A DNA stretch of 64,000 nucleotides from GCA-2737725 sp965229355 (GCA_965229355.1 OZ245869.1:806001-870000), one strand, 5' to 3'. Shown: positions 37,128 through 46,575, counted from the first letter of the stretch. Numbers and translations: made by a program. The notes: generated from the letters alone by a model not told the origin.

Positions 37128-38003
37128 CTAAAGCTTGAATGCCAGCGGTTTATCGAACTCGCTCCAACGCGGCGCCAACAACTCCGGATACTCACGCTCC
37201 ATTCGACTCAAAATTTCACGTGGGAGCTCGCGAGGTGAATTTAGCTTTTTGCCATCCCAGAATCCTGATAGATGCCCTCGTCCTTTCGGCATTTTGAGCC
37301 AGGAATAATATTCGAAAGCGTAATGACCGCAAAAATGAACGGGCAGAGACGTAATCGTCTTGTTCGCGAAGAGATCGTGCTCAACCCACTGGCACGAGTT
37401 TTCGATATGTGTGGCGGGCCAATTGGGCGGCGCGCTGCGTATACTATCTAGTTTGATCAAATTATCTTCGATACGGAACTGGCGGTACACTTTCTGCGAC
37501 GTTCCATCGCCGTTGACGTTGCGGAAGCCGATGGGACTCGCAACTGTTCCTGGATCATTCAACAACAAAGAAACCGGTACGTTCACACGCTCGCCAGTAA
37601 TCGGATTTATCACAGTATCAGTAAATTTGTTGGTCTTCAGATCGCGTGGAAAAGAGATGTTGTGAGCGTGAATACGATAGTTATTATTTCCAAGATTTCG
37701 GAAGTAGCTGTATTCAATCCCTTCATAGCGTATCAGTGGCTCAGGACGTCGATCGCCGGGTATGACGAACACCATCCAGTGATACCAGGTAATGGTAGAC
37801 CCTTCTTTCTCCACGAGGTCGCGCTCGATACGCATATGGGCGTGGAATTCTTCGACCGGGTCGTCGAAGTACACAAACTCAGACCGCACCTGACTGGTTG
37901 GCGGCGACAATGAAATCAAGTCCTGTGCATTTGCTGTATTAGCGCCTGCCAATACGCTCGTCGCTCCCGCGGCGGACGTGACAAAACTGCGTCTAGAATA
38001 CAT
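37128..38003 (-). CDS. DUF1838 family protein, copy C
   Basis: A 291-residue DUF1838 protein. It starts MYSRRSFVTSAAGATSV, a clear twin-arginine signal with cleavage near TANAQD. The core carries ITWYHWMVFVIPG, YEGIEYSYFRN and FPRDLKTNKFTDTVINPITG and resembles copy A. ATG 38003 starts the signal; the longer ORF to 38099 would overlap the upstream hydrolase gene. First DUF1838 gene of the operon, 34 bases after the hydrolase gene. Function unknown. Confidence 0.86.
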   Translation of the reverse strand: MYSRRSFVTSAAGATSVLAGANTANAQDLISLSPPTSQVRSEFVYFDDPVEEFHAHMRIERDLVEKEGSTITWYHWMVFVIPGDRRPEPLIRYEGIEYSYFRNLGNNNYRIHAHNISFPRDLKTNKFTDTVINPITGERVNVPVSLLLNDPGTVASPIGFRNVNGDGTSQKVYRQFRIEDNLIKLDSIRSAPPNWPATHIENSCQWVEHDLFANKTITSLPVHFCGHYAFEYYSWLKMPKGRGHLSGFWDGKKLNSPRELPREILSRMEREYPELLAPRWSEFDKPLAFKL

Positions 38004-38037
38004 ATGAATTCCTTTCACAAGCTGAATTGATCGGCGC

Positions 38038-38931
38038 TTATGGAGTGCGCGCAGTGAGTTCGATAAATTTCTGCAATTCTGTATTAAAACGCGCTGCATC
38101 TTCTACGAATGGTGAATGCCCTGCGTTGTCATAACGACTAGCCGTCGTATTCGGCAGCTGCTTCAACAAAGAGTCGACATCGTATTGTTGCACGCCGCTA
38201 TCCTTCGCGCCGTGAACGATAAGTACTGGCATTTTTAGGCGATCAATCAGGTCTTTATTATCGCTTGGATGCTTACGCAATAATGGTTGTACGTAAGGCG
38301 GCACCATCAAATTCAGCTCTCTGGTCGTCTCTTGCCACCACTTGGATGCGGCTGAATTGGTGAGATAGGGTGCAATTAAGTTCGATGCTTTGCGTTGGGA
38401 GTCCACGTCGGGAATAAGCAGCAGCTTGCGCGCTTCAATAAGATCAGCGGGGAAAGCATTCGGCGGCGGCGATTGCGTCAAGCCACCCAACGCCCCCACC
38501 AATACCAGCCCAGCGATTTGCTGGCCTTTCTTAGCGCGGATCGTATCCATAGCGACCAAAGTTCCATATGACCATGCGACGACGATTGCACGATTCATAT
38601 TTGCTGCCTGCATGACACGAGCCACATCCTCGGCCCATATTTCAGTCTTCACATAGTCGCGTTCGTCCGAAGGTTTGCCGGACATACCATGGCCTCTGAG
38701 ATCAAACGCAAGCAGATGAAATTTCTTAGCGAGCTCAGAGTTAAATTGTTGACGAAAACTTTCGCGGCCATGGCCAATGCCATGCAAAAATAAAACGCCG
38801 GGGGCATTTGCGGGGCCAGCCTCGGTGGTTGCAAGCGGCACATCCCCCGCGCCCTTGACATAATATGAATCGGCCTGTGACGCAGAGGCAGCACTCAAGA
38901 TTGAGAGCAAAAGAAATCCGGCGCGGATCAT
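38038..38931 (-). CDS. Exported alpha/beta hydrolase
   Basis: A 297-residue hydrolase with a Sec signal peptide (MIRAGFLLLSILSAASASQA). Oxyanion/HG motif FLHGIGHGRESF, DLRGHGMSGKP, nucleophile serine in VVAWSYGTLVA, acid in HGAKDSGV and histidine in NAGHSPF give a complete triad. It resembles periplasmic esterases or C-C hydrolases. Its ATG overlaps the stop of the beta-lactamase-like gene by 4 bases (ATGA), so the two proteins are made together and may act on the same substrate. Confidence 0.88.
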   Translation of the reverse strand: MIRAGFLLLSILSAASASQADSYYVKGAGDVPLATTEAGPANAPGVLFLHGIGHGRESFRQQFNSELAKKFHLLAFDLRGHGMSGKPSDERDYVKTEIWAEDVARVMQAANMNRAIVVAWSYGTLVAMDTIRAKKGQQIAGLVLVGALGGLTQSPPPNAFPADLIEARKLLLIPDVDSQRKASNLIAPYLTNSAASKWWQETTRELNLMVPPYVQPLLRKHPSDNKDLIDRLKMPVLIVHGAKDSGVQQYDVDSLLKQLPNTTASRYDNAGHSPFVEDAARFNTELQKFIELTARTP

Positions 38932-40160
38932 TGTGCGTTCAATCCACGGATAATGATGTTCACAAGTGCGGCGTTATCCCACCCACTATCCGCCGGGCCA
39001 TGTCGGTGAATAACAAGGCCAAAGGACGGCACAATAAAAACAGTACGGAAACCACCGCCCTCCATAATCCGCACATCCTTTGCCAAGAAAGGCTCTGATT
39101 GCGGGATGACACCAGGCTGGCCCTCAAAGTAAGTGCGCATGGCGGCGTAGGGTTCGCCCAACCACAAGCCAAGACCAAAGTTCGGATTGCGCGGCGATGG
39201 CATTGCCATTGTCGCCACCCATCCCTTGGGAAGCACTTGGCGACCATTCCACACGCCGTCCTGAAGCACCAGTTGTCCAAGCCGGGCCCAGTCTGTTGGC
39301 GTGGCGCGCATGCAGCACATCACACGTGCGACACCGCCTGGGCGATCTAATTGAAAAGTCGCATCAGAAGCTCCGATGGGCTTCCACACCCGCTCGGACA
39401 AAAGCTTTGCAATGGGTATGCCCATTGCCCGCTCAATCACAGTCGCCAAGAGTTGCATGTTCTCTTGTGCGACTTCGAAGCGGGTTCCCGGCGGGTTAAC
39501 GTACTCGTAGTTTAGCGCCGCACGCACAACATCGCCGCAATAGGCGAGGCATAAGTCTTTATTTCCGTAAACCTGCTTAACACCAAGCGTCGGAGCAACT
39601 TCGAGGCCACTGACGTTCTGGGCCAATTGTCGAACAGTAATGCGTCCACGCGGATCTGACGCCCATTCGGTTATAAAACGGTTGATTGGATCGTCGAGAT
39701 TCACTTTCCCATCCGCAACTGCGAACCCCAGCAAGAGTGGTGTTACGCTGCGTGTAATCGCCCGGCCGTTCGCCAGTTTATCGGACGTCATGCCGTTCCA
39801 ATACTGCTCTAGCTGCACAACACCTTTATGAATGACAATAAGCGCATTACTTTTGCGCTCTGCGGCCCAGTCTGCAGATGCACGGAGAGCAGGTGTCGGT
39901 ATAGTTGTGGCCCGTTTTGCCTTTTTCATTGGGACATGCGCGCCCTGCACGACTTCAACAGGCCAATAAAAATAGGCGTCTGGCTCGTATGGGTCTTTCG
40001 GTACAGACGTGAGACGCCAAAACAGCACGGGATCACTAAACATGGGATCTAGTATCGCTTTGTCGGGATCGGCGATCCCTTCAGGCATCTCTGTCGTTTG
40101 CGCACGAGGGGCTGCACCGAAGATTATTACCATCGCAAGGCAAAGATAAAAAAGCCTCAT
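38928..40160 (-). CDS. Beta-lactamase/esterase-fold protein with altered catalytic motifs
   Basis: A 410-residue exported protein of the class C beta-lactamase/penicillin-binding-like (serine hydrolase) family. A signal peptide MRLFYLCLAMVIIFGAA starts at 40160; further in-frame ATGs lie upstream to 40262. The family frame is clear (LIVIHKGVVQLEQYW, GFAVADGKVNLDDPI, LLATVIERAMG). However the catalytic SxxK reads SVTP (S138, P141), the YxN tyrosine is replaced (VAQENMQLL) and the third motif is MEGGGF. It may be a non-catalytic binder or use other chemistry. First gene of the operon that includes the hydrolase and three DUF1838 genes. Confidence 0.85.
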   Translation of the reverse strand: MRLFYLCLAMVIIFGAAPRAQTTEMPEGIADPDKAILDPMFSDPVLFWRLTSVPKDPYEPDAYFYWPVEVVQGAHVPMKKAKRATTIPTPALRASADWAAERKSNALIVIHKGVVQLEQYWNGMTSDKLANGRAITRSVTPLLLGFAVADGKVNLDDPINRFITEWASDPRGRITVRQLAQNVSGLEVAPTLGVKQVYGNKDLCLAYCGDVVRAALNYEYVNPPGTRFEVAQENMQLLATVIERAMGIPIAKLLSERVWKPIGASDATFQLDRPGGVARVMCCMRATPTDWARLGQLVLQDGVWNGRQVLPKGWVATMAMPSPRNPNFGLGLWLGEPYAAMRTYFEGQPGVIPQSEPFLAKDVRIMEGGGFRTVFIVPSFGLVIHRHGPADSGWDNAALVNIIIRGLNAQ

Positions 40161-40247
40161 CAAGCCCCCAATTGTGAACGCTTCTTTGGAAGGCATATCG
40201 TGCGACCTTTCACAACGATAATTCAAATGCATTGCTGTGGGCGTGCG

Positions 40248-40262
40248 ATGCTTTTGGCGCAT
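40248..40262. promoter_or_regulatory. Candidate LysR binding site 1 (ATGC-N7-GCAT)
   Basis: ATGC-TTTTGGC-GCAT fits the T-N11-A rule of LysR-type regulators. It lies in the 264-base divergent promoter region between the beta-lactamase-like gene (88-102 bases upstream of its start) and the hydrolase-cupin-OCD operon (163-177 bases upstream). The same dyad occurs at 47586 and 56812. Confidence 0.6.
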
Positions 40263-40424
40263 ATCGCCGGCATGCCATGGACATCAGAGATGCTCGGCAG
40301 TGGCTACGCACTCTAGTCAATGCGCCCCTTTGTCCCATGCATATGACTTATGGTTCTGCACAGATTTGCTATTGGTACCGCGCACCGTCACCGCTGCACC
40401 ATACGCTTCGTATGGAGTTTCAGA

Positions 40425-41249
40425 ATGGCATTTGTTCGGCTTGGAAAAGATCGCATCTACACGGAAATTCACGGTGAAGGCGAAGACCTTTTGTTGGTTC
40501 CGGGCCTCGGTGGACGCGCCCAATTTTGGGCCGCGCAGACGAAGCCCCTCTCCAAACAGTTCCGCGTTATTCTACATGATCACAGAGGCACGGGGCGCAG
40601 CACGAGGTCGAATATCGTCTACGGCGCTAAACAGATGGCCGAAGATCTGCTGCGTGTCATGGATGGCCTGAACGTTTCAGCAGCGCATCTTGTAGGACAC
40701 TCAACTGGCGGCGCAATCGGACAGCACATTGCTCTCAAGTATCCAGAGCGTCTGAAGAAACTTGTTTTAAGTGCCAGTTGGTGCGGCCCTGACCCGCTCT
40801 TTGTTCAGTTATTTGAAACACGGCGCCAAGTACTGATTTCCTGCGGACCAAGTGCTTACCTTTTTATGGGTACGGTCCTGGCAACACCCTCGTGGTATCT
40901 GCAATCGCGATTCACGTCCGCGCAAGACTTTCTGGAAGGGCGCCTGAAGGATTTTCCAGGCCTTGAGATCGAATTAAGTCGCATGTCAGCCGTCATGTCG
41001 CATGATTTGCGGAGCCACGTTCATGCGATACAGGCGCCCACACTGGTTATAGGAGCCGAGGACGATCAGATCACACCGCCAGGCTTTTCCGATGAATTGG
41101 CCCGACGAATCCCCGGCGCTAAATTAGTGAAACTGCCTAAAGGCGGTCACTTCTGCCCGATGACGGTTGCAGATGATTACAATAGTCACATCCTAAACTT
41201 TCTATCAGCAAAGAGTCCGTCAAAGACAAGAAAGCAAAATTCCAAATGA
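40425..41249 (+). CDS. Alpha/beta hydrolase (cytoplasmic)
   Basis: A 274-residue hydrolase without signal peptide: LLLVPGLGGRAQFW, DHRGTGRSTR, nucleophile in LVGHSTGGAIG, acid in IGAEDDQITPP and histidine in PKGGHFCP. It resembles enol-lactonase/RutD-like and other ester or C-C hydrolases. ATG 40425 has GGAG at 40414 before it and fits the family start; the longer ORF from 40350 lacks support. The cupin gene start overlaps its stop by 4 bases. First gene of the rightward operon in the island. Confidence 0.9.
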   Translation: MAFVRLGKDRIYTEIHGEGEDLLLVPGLGGRAQFWAAQTKPLSKQFRVILHDHRGTGRSTRSNIVYGAKQMAEDLLRVMDGLNVSAAHLVGHSTGGAIGQHIALKYPERLKKLVLSASWCGPDPLFVQLFETRRQVLISCGPSAYLFMGTVLATPSWYLQSRFTSAQDFLEGRLKDFPGLEIELSRMSAVMSHDLRSHVHAIQAPTLVIGAEDDQITPPGFSDELARRIPGAKLVKLPKGGHFCPMTVADDYNSHILNFLSAKSPSKTRKQNSK

Positions 41250-41743
41250 CGTCTTTCACCACACCGACCGCAGTTGTCGTTGGGCCCGATGAAGGAACAT
41301 CACTATGGCAGCCGCTGCCCTCTAGGGGTTACGTCACAGTCAAGCTCACACCCGAGAATATGCCGTTCGATACGTTTTCTTCTGGCATTCAGGTATTGCC
41401 GCCTCAATGTGAGGTTCGCCAACACGCACATGCCCGCAATCACGAATTGATCTTCGTCTATGAAGGTGCTGGCATTTGCGTAATCGACGGCGTCACCCAT
41501 TCAATTACTTCTGGCACGACCATTCTGTTTGGACGCCACGCCCAGCATCGTATCGAGAATACCGGCACCACAGACATGAAACTGTTTTGGGTATTCTTCC
41601 CGCCAGGACTGGAAGATTGGATGAACGCGATTGGAAAGCCACGCTTACCCGGCGAACCCATGCCGCCAGCCTTCGCACGCCCCGATAACGTTGCGGACGT
41701 GATGGCAAAGTTGAAGTTTATTCCACCGCCGACCAACACTTAG
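41246..41743 (+). CDS. Cupin domain protein
   Basis: A 165-residue cupin. Metal-binding motif 1 is HAHARNHELIFVYEG (His, His and Glu present) and motif 2 contains FGRHAQHRIENTG. Small single-domain cupins act as dioxygenases, isomerases or lyases, or simply bind a ligand. It overlaps the hydrolase gene by 4 bases and is followed after 13 bases by the ornithine cyclodeaminase-like gene, so the three work in one pathway by inference. Substrate unknown. Confidence 0.88.
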   Translation: MTSFTTPTAVVVGPDEGTSLWQPLPSRGYVTVKLTPENMPFDTFSSGIQVLPPQCEVRQHAHARNHELIFVYEGAGICVIDGVTHSITSGTTILFGRHAQHRIENTGTTDMKLFWVFFPPGLEDWMNAIGKPRLPGEPMPPAFARPDNVADVMAKLKFIPPPTNT

Positions 41744-41756
41744 GCGCGATAGCAAC

Positions 41757-42740
41757 ATGCGAATTCTTACAAAAAGCGATATCTCTCGTCTTCTGCCTAT
41801 TCCAACGTGTATCGACGTCATGGACGGCGCGATGCGCCAAATATCCGAACGAACTGTCGTTATGCCGCTGCGCCAGTTCATGCCTGTTCCACAGACAACA
41901 GGACGATTGGGACTGATGCCTGGCTACATTGCACAGCCGCCACGGTTTGGGTTGAAAATAGTCAGTAAATATGACCGTCCTGCCGGCAGCAAGCATGGCA
42001 CCCACGTTGGTGCGGTTGTGCTGTTCGATGCAGCCGAAGGCCTTATGTTGGCGATGATGGAAGGCGGTACGCTGACGGCCATTCGCACAGCCGCTGCTAG
42101 CGGGCTTGCGACGCGTGAACTCTCCCGGCCAGATTCAAAAGTTCTGGGAATCCTGGGTTGCGGTGAAGAGGCGCATGTCCACGTTCCTGCGATGCTTGCG
42201 GTGCGTCAGTTTCAGGAAATCCTTGTCTGGGGGCGCGACCATTCCAAAGCGGCACACTTTATCCAGCACCTGAAACTCCCAACGGGGATCACGGCGCGTG
42301 CAGTCTCTAGCGCACATGATGTCGTTGCAGCGTCAGATGTTATCTGCACGGTAACGTCTGCGGCAACGCCGATCTTGCATGGGGATTGGATCAAACCTGG
42401 GACGCACCTAAATTTGGTGGGGTCGGCCGTAGCAACAACCGCAGAAGTAGACACGACATGCGTTGCGCGTGCGAGATTTTATGTCGATTATCGCGAAGCC
42501 GCATTGGCGCAGGCTGGCGAACTTCTGAATGCGATAAAGACGGGAGTTGTCTCTGCTGATCATATCGTTGGTGAAATCGGCGACGTTCTGTCGAAAAAGG
42601 CCCCCGGCCGAAGCTCAATCGACGAGATCACCATCTATAAGTCGTTAGGAATATCCGCACAGGATTTGGCAGCAGCAGAATATATCTACAATGCGGCTTG
42701 TACGAACAACATTGGGATTAACGTCGATCTTGCTGCGTAA
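41757..42740 (+). CDS. Ornithine cyclodeaminase/mu-crystallin family protein
   Basis: A 327-residue NAD(P)-binding protein of the OCD/mu-crystallin family. Typical parts: GLMPGYIAQPPRFGLKIVS, the substrate-side lysine region, GTLTAIRTAAASGLATREL, and the Rossmann loop ILGCGEEAHVHV. Members reduce or cyclise imino/amino acids (ornithine, alanine, ketimines) or act as dehydrogenases. True ornithine cyclodeaminase is not implied. Last gene of the hydrolase-cupin-OCD operon. In this context an imine or keto-acid reducing step is a possible role. Confidence 0.88.
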   Translation: MRILTKSDISRLLPIPTCIDVMDGAMRQISERTVVMPLRQFMPVPQTTGRLGLMPGYIAQPPRFGLKIVSKYDRPAGSKHGTHVGAVVLFDAAEGLMLAMMEGGTLTAIRTAAASGLATRELSRPDSKVLGILGCGEEAHVHVPAMLAVRQFQEILVWGRDHSKAAHFIQHLKLPTGITARAVSSAHDVVAASDVICTVTSAATPILHGDWIKPGTHLNLVGSAVATTAEVDTTCVARARFYVDYREAALAQAGELLNAIKTGVVSADHIVGEIGDVLSKKAPGRSSIDEITIYKSLGISAQDLAAAEYIYNAACTNNIGINVDLAA

Positions 42741-42758
42741 AACTAAAGTAGCTCTGAA

Positions 42759-43616
42759 CTACTCATATTTTTTAGCTTGAGCGATAACGCTTGGCGTTCC
42801 AATAAGCGTATTCAGGCTTTTTGCATCATGAATTGCTCCTCGAAGGGCCGCAGTACTTCCATCCTGGCTCAAAGTTGCAAACGCCTTTTCCATCGCCGAG
42901 GCCGCTGACTGCACACCGACGCCAGGAAACAGGACAATCGAGAAGCCGAGTTCTGCCGCGTGGTCTACAGACTGTATCGGCGATGCGCCACCATCCAGCA
43001 GGTTATGCAGGAGCGGCTTGCGACCGTGGAGCTTCTCCGTCATCCGCTTCAGAGATTGAATGTCGGCAAAACCCTCAATAAATATAATATCCGCTCCTGC
43101 CTCAACGTAGACTTCAGCCCGCGTGATAACCTCATCGTAACTTGCAGTGAACGGGGCATCACTGCGTGCGCTAATCAGCGTATTTTCAGACCTGCGCGCA
43201 TCAACCGCGGCCTTTATTTTACCCACCATCTCTTCCGCAGAAACCAGGGGGCGCGCCAACAACGCACCCGGCTTCTTGTGGTTAATCTGATCTTCGATTT
43301 GGATAACGGATGCGCCCGACTGTTCAAGCAATCGAACAGTTCGGCCAACATTCATGGCATTTCCAAACCCACTATCAGCATCAACCAGGATCGGAATGTC
43401 GACACGATCACGAATGCGTGCCAGCGCATCAGAGATTTCGGTAAGCGTGACAAGGCCGATATCAGGCCTCCCCAGTAGGCTATAGGATAGTGCGGAACCC
43501 GATAAGAATAAGCCCTCGAACCCAGCGCGTTCAGCGATCAACGCGCTCAGCGCATCATAGACTCCAGGCATCACAAGGGGGCGCCCCTGAACAAGGCGGG
43601 CGCGCAAAGGCATCAT
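42759..43616 (-). CDS. Isocitrate lyase/PEP mutase family protein with altered active-site loop
   Basis: A 285-residue TIM-barrel protein of the ICL/PEP-mutase superfamily: MPGVYDALSALIAERAGFE, LVDADSGFGNAMNVGRTVR and VIQIEDQ are present. The usual KR-CGH active-site loop after IEDQ reads HKKPGALLARPLV, so the catalytic cysteine and histidine of lyases are missing. It may be a decarboxylase, a hydrolase or a lyase with other chemistry. ATG 43616 (ATGATG) has AGAGG upstream and overlaps the MFS stop by 4 bases. It is the last gene of the dioxygenase-GMC-MFS-lyase operon. Confidence 0.86.
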   Translation of the reverse strand: MMPLRARLVQGRPLVMPGVYDALSALIAERAGFEGLFLSGSALSYSLLGRPDIGLVTLTEISDALARIRDRVDIPILVDADSGFGNAMNVGRTVRLLEQSGASVIQIEDQINHKKPGALLARPLVSAEEMVGKIKAAVDARRSENTLISARSDAPFTASYDEVITRAEVYVEAGADIIFIEGFADIQSLKRMTEKLHGRKPLLHNLLDGGASPIQSVDHAAELGFSIVLFPGVGVQSAASAMEKAFATLSQDGSTAALRGAIHDAKSLNTLIGTPSVIAQAKKYE

Positions 43617-44947
43617 GAAGAGACCTCTTTGACGGATTGTCCGAAGGCCCCTAGTCCCCTGATAAGGATGGTGACTCCGATAAGTACCAAGACGGTACAA
43701 ACGATTGATATTGAGAAACCAATTTTCATGGGGTCTTCAAAAACGTAATCCGTAACGACAGCAATAAGCCATGGCCCCATGCCGGGTCCAATCAAGTTGG
43801 CGACCAGCAAATAGATTGCGACCAATTGGGCACGCAAGCGGTTTGGCGCAATCATGGGGATCGCCGCCGTGCCCGCACCAAAGGGCATGGAACCAAGAAA
43901 GCACAACGGCGCTATCAGCCATAACGCCGCGACTGGCTGTTCTAGCAGAGGGAAAATTGCAATGAGCGGAATGGTGGGCACGGCACCAAAGATTGCCGTA
44001 CGCAAGTTCGCATCAACACAGCCGCGTGCACGCAACCAATCGCATAGAAACCCACCAAAGATAGCGCCGAGAGCCCCAAACGTCGTGACGAGAATACCGT
44101 AGGCCAACCCGATCTCACCGGCTGAGTAACCATGTTCACGTATGAAAAACGTCGGGATCCAAGACCCCAGCCCGAATTGCACGGACGCCAGAATACTAAA
44201 GCCTACATAGATCGGCCCCAAAATACTCCACTTCGCGCGAATGAATGCAAAGACCTCGGTCGATGCTGCGCTCGGCTCGGACGTTGATGACGCGCTATGA
44301 ATGCCTTGCCGAGGCGGCTCACGCACTGTCAACATCAGCGCTACCAACAGAAAACTCGGCAGGGCAACGGCCATAAAGGCCATCTGCCATGGCTTCACTA
44401 GGCCCAACACAGGCAATACAAGTTCACCGATTTCGTTTAATTTACCGATCAGGAAACCACCACCCAATAGCGCGATACCGGTGCCTAAGAAGCTGGAGCC
44501 GATGAAGATGCCGATCGCTCGCGCAAATTTTTCCTTTGGGAAGTAATCGCTCAGCATTGAGAAGCCAGATGGAGATAAAGCTGCCTCGCCCACACCTATA
44601 GCCATACGCGCTATAAAGAGCTGAAAATAAGTCTTCGCTAAGCCACAACAGAACGTCGCAAGGGACCAGAGAAACATCCCGATGCTGATGATCCATTTTC
44701 TATTCGTATTGTCAGCCAGCCGCCCCAGAGGGATGGCCAGCACCGCATAGAAAATGGCAAAGGCGAAGCCTTGCAACAAGCTGATTTGAGTATCTGTCAG
44801 GCCCAAATCTTGCTTGATGGGCTCGACCTGCAAATTGATGATCTGTCGATCAATATACGCAATAATATTTGCGACGCTCAACACTAACGCCACATACCAA
44901 GCGTAGCCATCAGATCGAAACGAGAAGTTCGGCTGAGGTGACGCCAT
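43613..44947 (-). CDS. MFS transporter, spinster/anion-cation-symporter-like
   Basis: A 444-residue, 12-helix major facilitator. Helix 1 begins VALVLSVANIIAYIDRQIINL, helix 2 LQGFAFAIFYAVLAIPLGRLAD with the motif-A-like GRLADNTNRKW, and GVGEAALSPSGFSMLSDYFP is typical of spinster/ACS-type transporters that take up organic acids and lipids. It overlaps both neighbours (ATG overlaps the GMC stop by 1 base; its stop overlaps the lyase start by 4), so it belongs to the same catabolic operon. An importer role for a pathway intermediate is inferred. Confidence 0.9.
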   Translation of the reverse strand: MASPQPNFSFRSDGYAWYVALVLSVANIIAYIDRQIINLQVEPIKQDLGLTDTQISLLQGFAFAIFYAVLAIPLGRLADNTNRKWIISIGMFLWSLATFCCGLAKTYFQLFIARMAIGVGEAALSPSGFSMLSDYFPKEKFARAIGIFIGSSFLGTGIALLGGGFLIGKLNEIGELVLPVLGLVKPWQMAFMAVALPSFLLVALMLTVREPPRQGIHSASSTSEPSAASTEVFAFIRAKWSILGPIYVGFSILASVQFGLGSWIPTFFIREHGYSAGEIGLAYGILVTTFGALGAIFGGFLCDWLRARGCVDANLRTAIFGAVPTIPLIAIFPLLEQPVAALWLIAPLCFLGSMPFGAGTAAIPMIAPNRLRAQLVAIYLLVANLIGPGMGPWLIAVVTDYVFEDPMKIGFSISIVCTVLVLIGVTILIRGLGAFGQSVKEVSS

Positions 44948-46536
44948 TAATTCGCCTCGGCAAGAATAAGGTCCGACGCTCGTTCGCCGATCATGATTGA
45001 TGCCGCATTCGTATTCCCACTGACTAACGTCGGCATAATTGAGGCATCTACAACTCTTAATCCATCGACACCATACACTTTCAAGGACGGTGAGACGACG
45101 GCGTCACCCATGCGGCCCATACGGCAGGTGCTGACGGGATGGTAGCCGAGAAAGCTTGTGCGGCGCAGGTAATCGGCCCACTCTTGGTCCGATTGGACGC
45201 TTGGCCCGGGCAACCGTTCCTGAATGAGATACGGCTTGAACGCATCGGCCTGGAATATTTTGCGGATGGCCCGCCCCGCGACGATAGTTACACCAAGATC
45301 ATCAGCAGATGAGTATAAGCTGTGCTCGATGATCAGCCCCGCATTCGGATCGCCAGATCGCAGCCGCAGACGACCAGGGTTATTTGGCAGAGTCACATTA
45401 AATGATGCGGTCACGGCGGGCTTCAGGTACGGAACGATGCCGCTCGGCGTGAAGTCGAATGCGAAGGGCCCCAACATGACCTGAATATCGGGTTTTGGTT
45501 TTTCCGGGCTCGATTTGAAGAATGCAAGTGCATGGGGATACGGGCTCGCAGCCGGACCATCGCCACGCGCTAACCAGCGCGCAAGATACCAAAGGATTCG
45601 GGGACTGTTCACGTCGACATTATAAGTACGCACGTTAACATCGATACTGACCATACCTTGCGGATGTTCCAGCAAATGCGCTCCGACGTTCGGGTTATCG
45701 ACGTGCACGCCAATACCGTGTTTTTGCAACTCGGCCCCAGGACCAATACCAGACTGCATCAGTAGTTTCGGTGATCCCAACGCGCCGCTGGAGACTACAA
45801 CTTCGCGGCGGGCTTTGAATTCGAGCAAGCGCCCCTTGCTCTCGGCCTCGACGCCAATGCACTTATTGCCTTCAAACAAGAGACGTCGGGCAGCAACTTC
45901 GGTTTTTATCGTGAGATTCTTACGACGAAGTGCACGCCAAAGATATGCACGCGATGCGCTATGCCGCCAGCCATACTTTTGCGTGACTTGCGGATAGGAA
46001 ACACCTTCTTGTGATGCACCATTGTAATCTGGATTAAATGGCAATCCTTGTTCTTGGGCTGCCTGGACGAACACATCCGCAAGGGGGTGTCGGCTCCTAA
46101 GATGTGAAACACTCAACGGACCACGGTGACCGCGGATGGCGGGATCACCCTGCGCGAAGGTCTCCATTCGCTTGAAATAGGGCAACACATCAGCGTATGC
46201 CCAGCCGCTATTACCCAAACGAGACCATCCATCATAGTCATCTGCCTGGCCGCGGACGAACAGCATGCCATTGATGGAACTGCTACCGCCAAGTGTTTTA
46301 CCTGCTGGCCAAAGGTCTACGCGGCCACTGCGTGACGGATCCGGCTCAGCTAAGTGGCACCAATCGAGAGAGGGGTTTCCGACAGCCTTTATGATCGCCG
46401 CAGGCACGTGGATAAATGGCGACCAGTCAACCGGACCTGCCTCCAGCAAAAGCACGTTATGCTTGCCGCTTTCAGATAGTCGATATGCAAGCGCACATCC
46501 CGCAGAGCCGGCACCGATAACAATAAAGTCCCACAA
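44947..46536 (-). CDS. GMC family FAD oxidoreductase
   Basis: A 529-residue flavoprotein of the glucose-methanol-choline family: FAD loop FIVIGAGSAGCALAYRL (GAGSAG 8-13), the GMC signature GGSSSINGMLFVRG, second signature SSGALGSPKLLMQSGIG, the catalytic histidine in GYHPVSTCRMG and the Asn of SGNTNAAS. It oxidises a primary or secondary alcohol. No signal peptide, so it acts in the cytoplasm. The only start supported by frame is TTG at 46536; no ATG or GTG lies in-frame between it and the upstream stop. It is 39 bases after the dioxygenase gene. Confidence 0.93.
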   Translation of the reverse strand: MWDFIVIGAGSAGCALAYRLSESGKHNVLLLEAGPVDWSPFIHVPAAIIKAVGNPSLDWCHLAEPDPSRSGRVDLWPAGKTLGGSSSINGMLFVRGQADDYDGWSRLGNSGWAYADVLPYFKRMETFAQGDPAIRGHRGPLSVSHLRSRHPLADVFVQAAQEQGLPFNPDYNGASQEGVSYPQVTQKYGWRHSASRAYLWRALRRKNLTIKTEVAARRLLFEGNKCIGVEAESKGRLLEFKARREVVVSSGALGSPKLLMQSGIGPGAELQKHGIGVHVDNPNVGAHLLEHPQGMVSIDVNVRTYNVDVNSPRILWYLARWLARGDGPAASPYPHALAFFKSSPEKPKPDIQVMLGPFAFDFTPSGIVPYLKPAVTASFNVTLPNNPGRLRLRSGDPNAGLIIEHSLYSSADDLGVTIVAGRAIRKIFQADAFKPYLIQERLPGPSVQSDQEWADYLRRTSFLGYHPVSTCRMGRMGDAVVSPSLKVYGVDGLRVVDASIMPTLVSGNTNAASIMIGERASDLILAEAN

Positions 46537-46575
46537 GTCGCCGCCCCATTCATCATAAGATTGTAAGCTTATCGA

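Noticed and set aside
42747..42763. AGTAG/CTACT hairpin followed by a T run between the OCD-like and lyase genes
   Set aside because: Only a 5-bp stem, and it overlaps the lyase stop codon; too weak to call a terminator.
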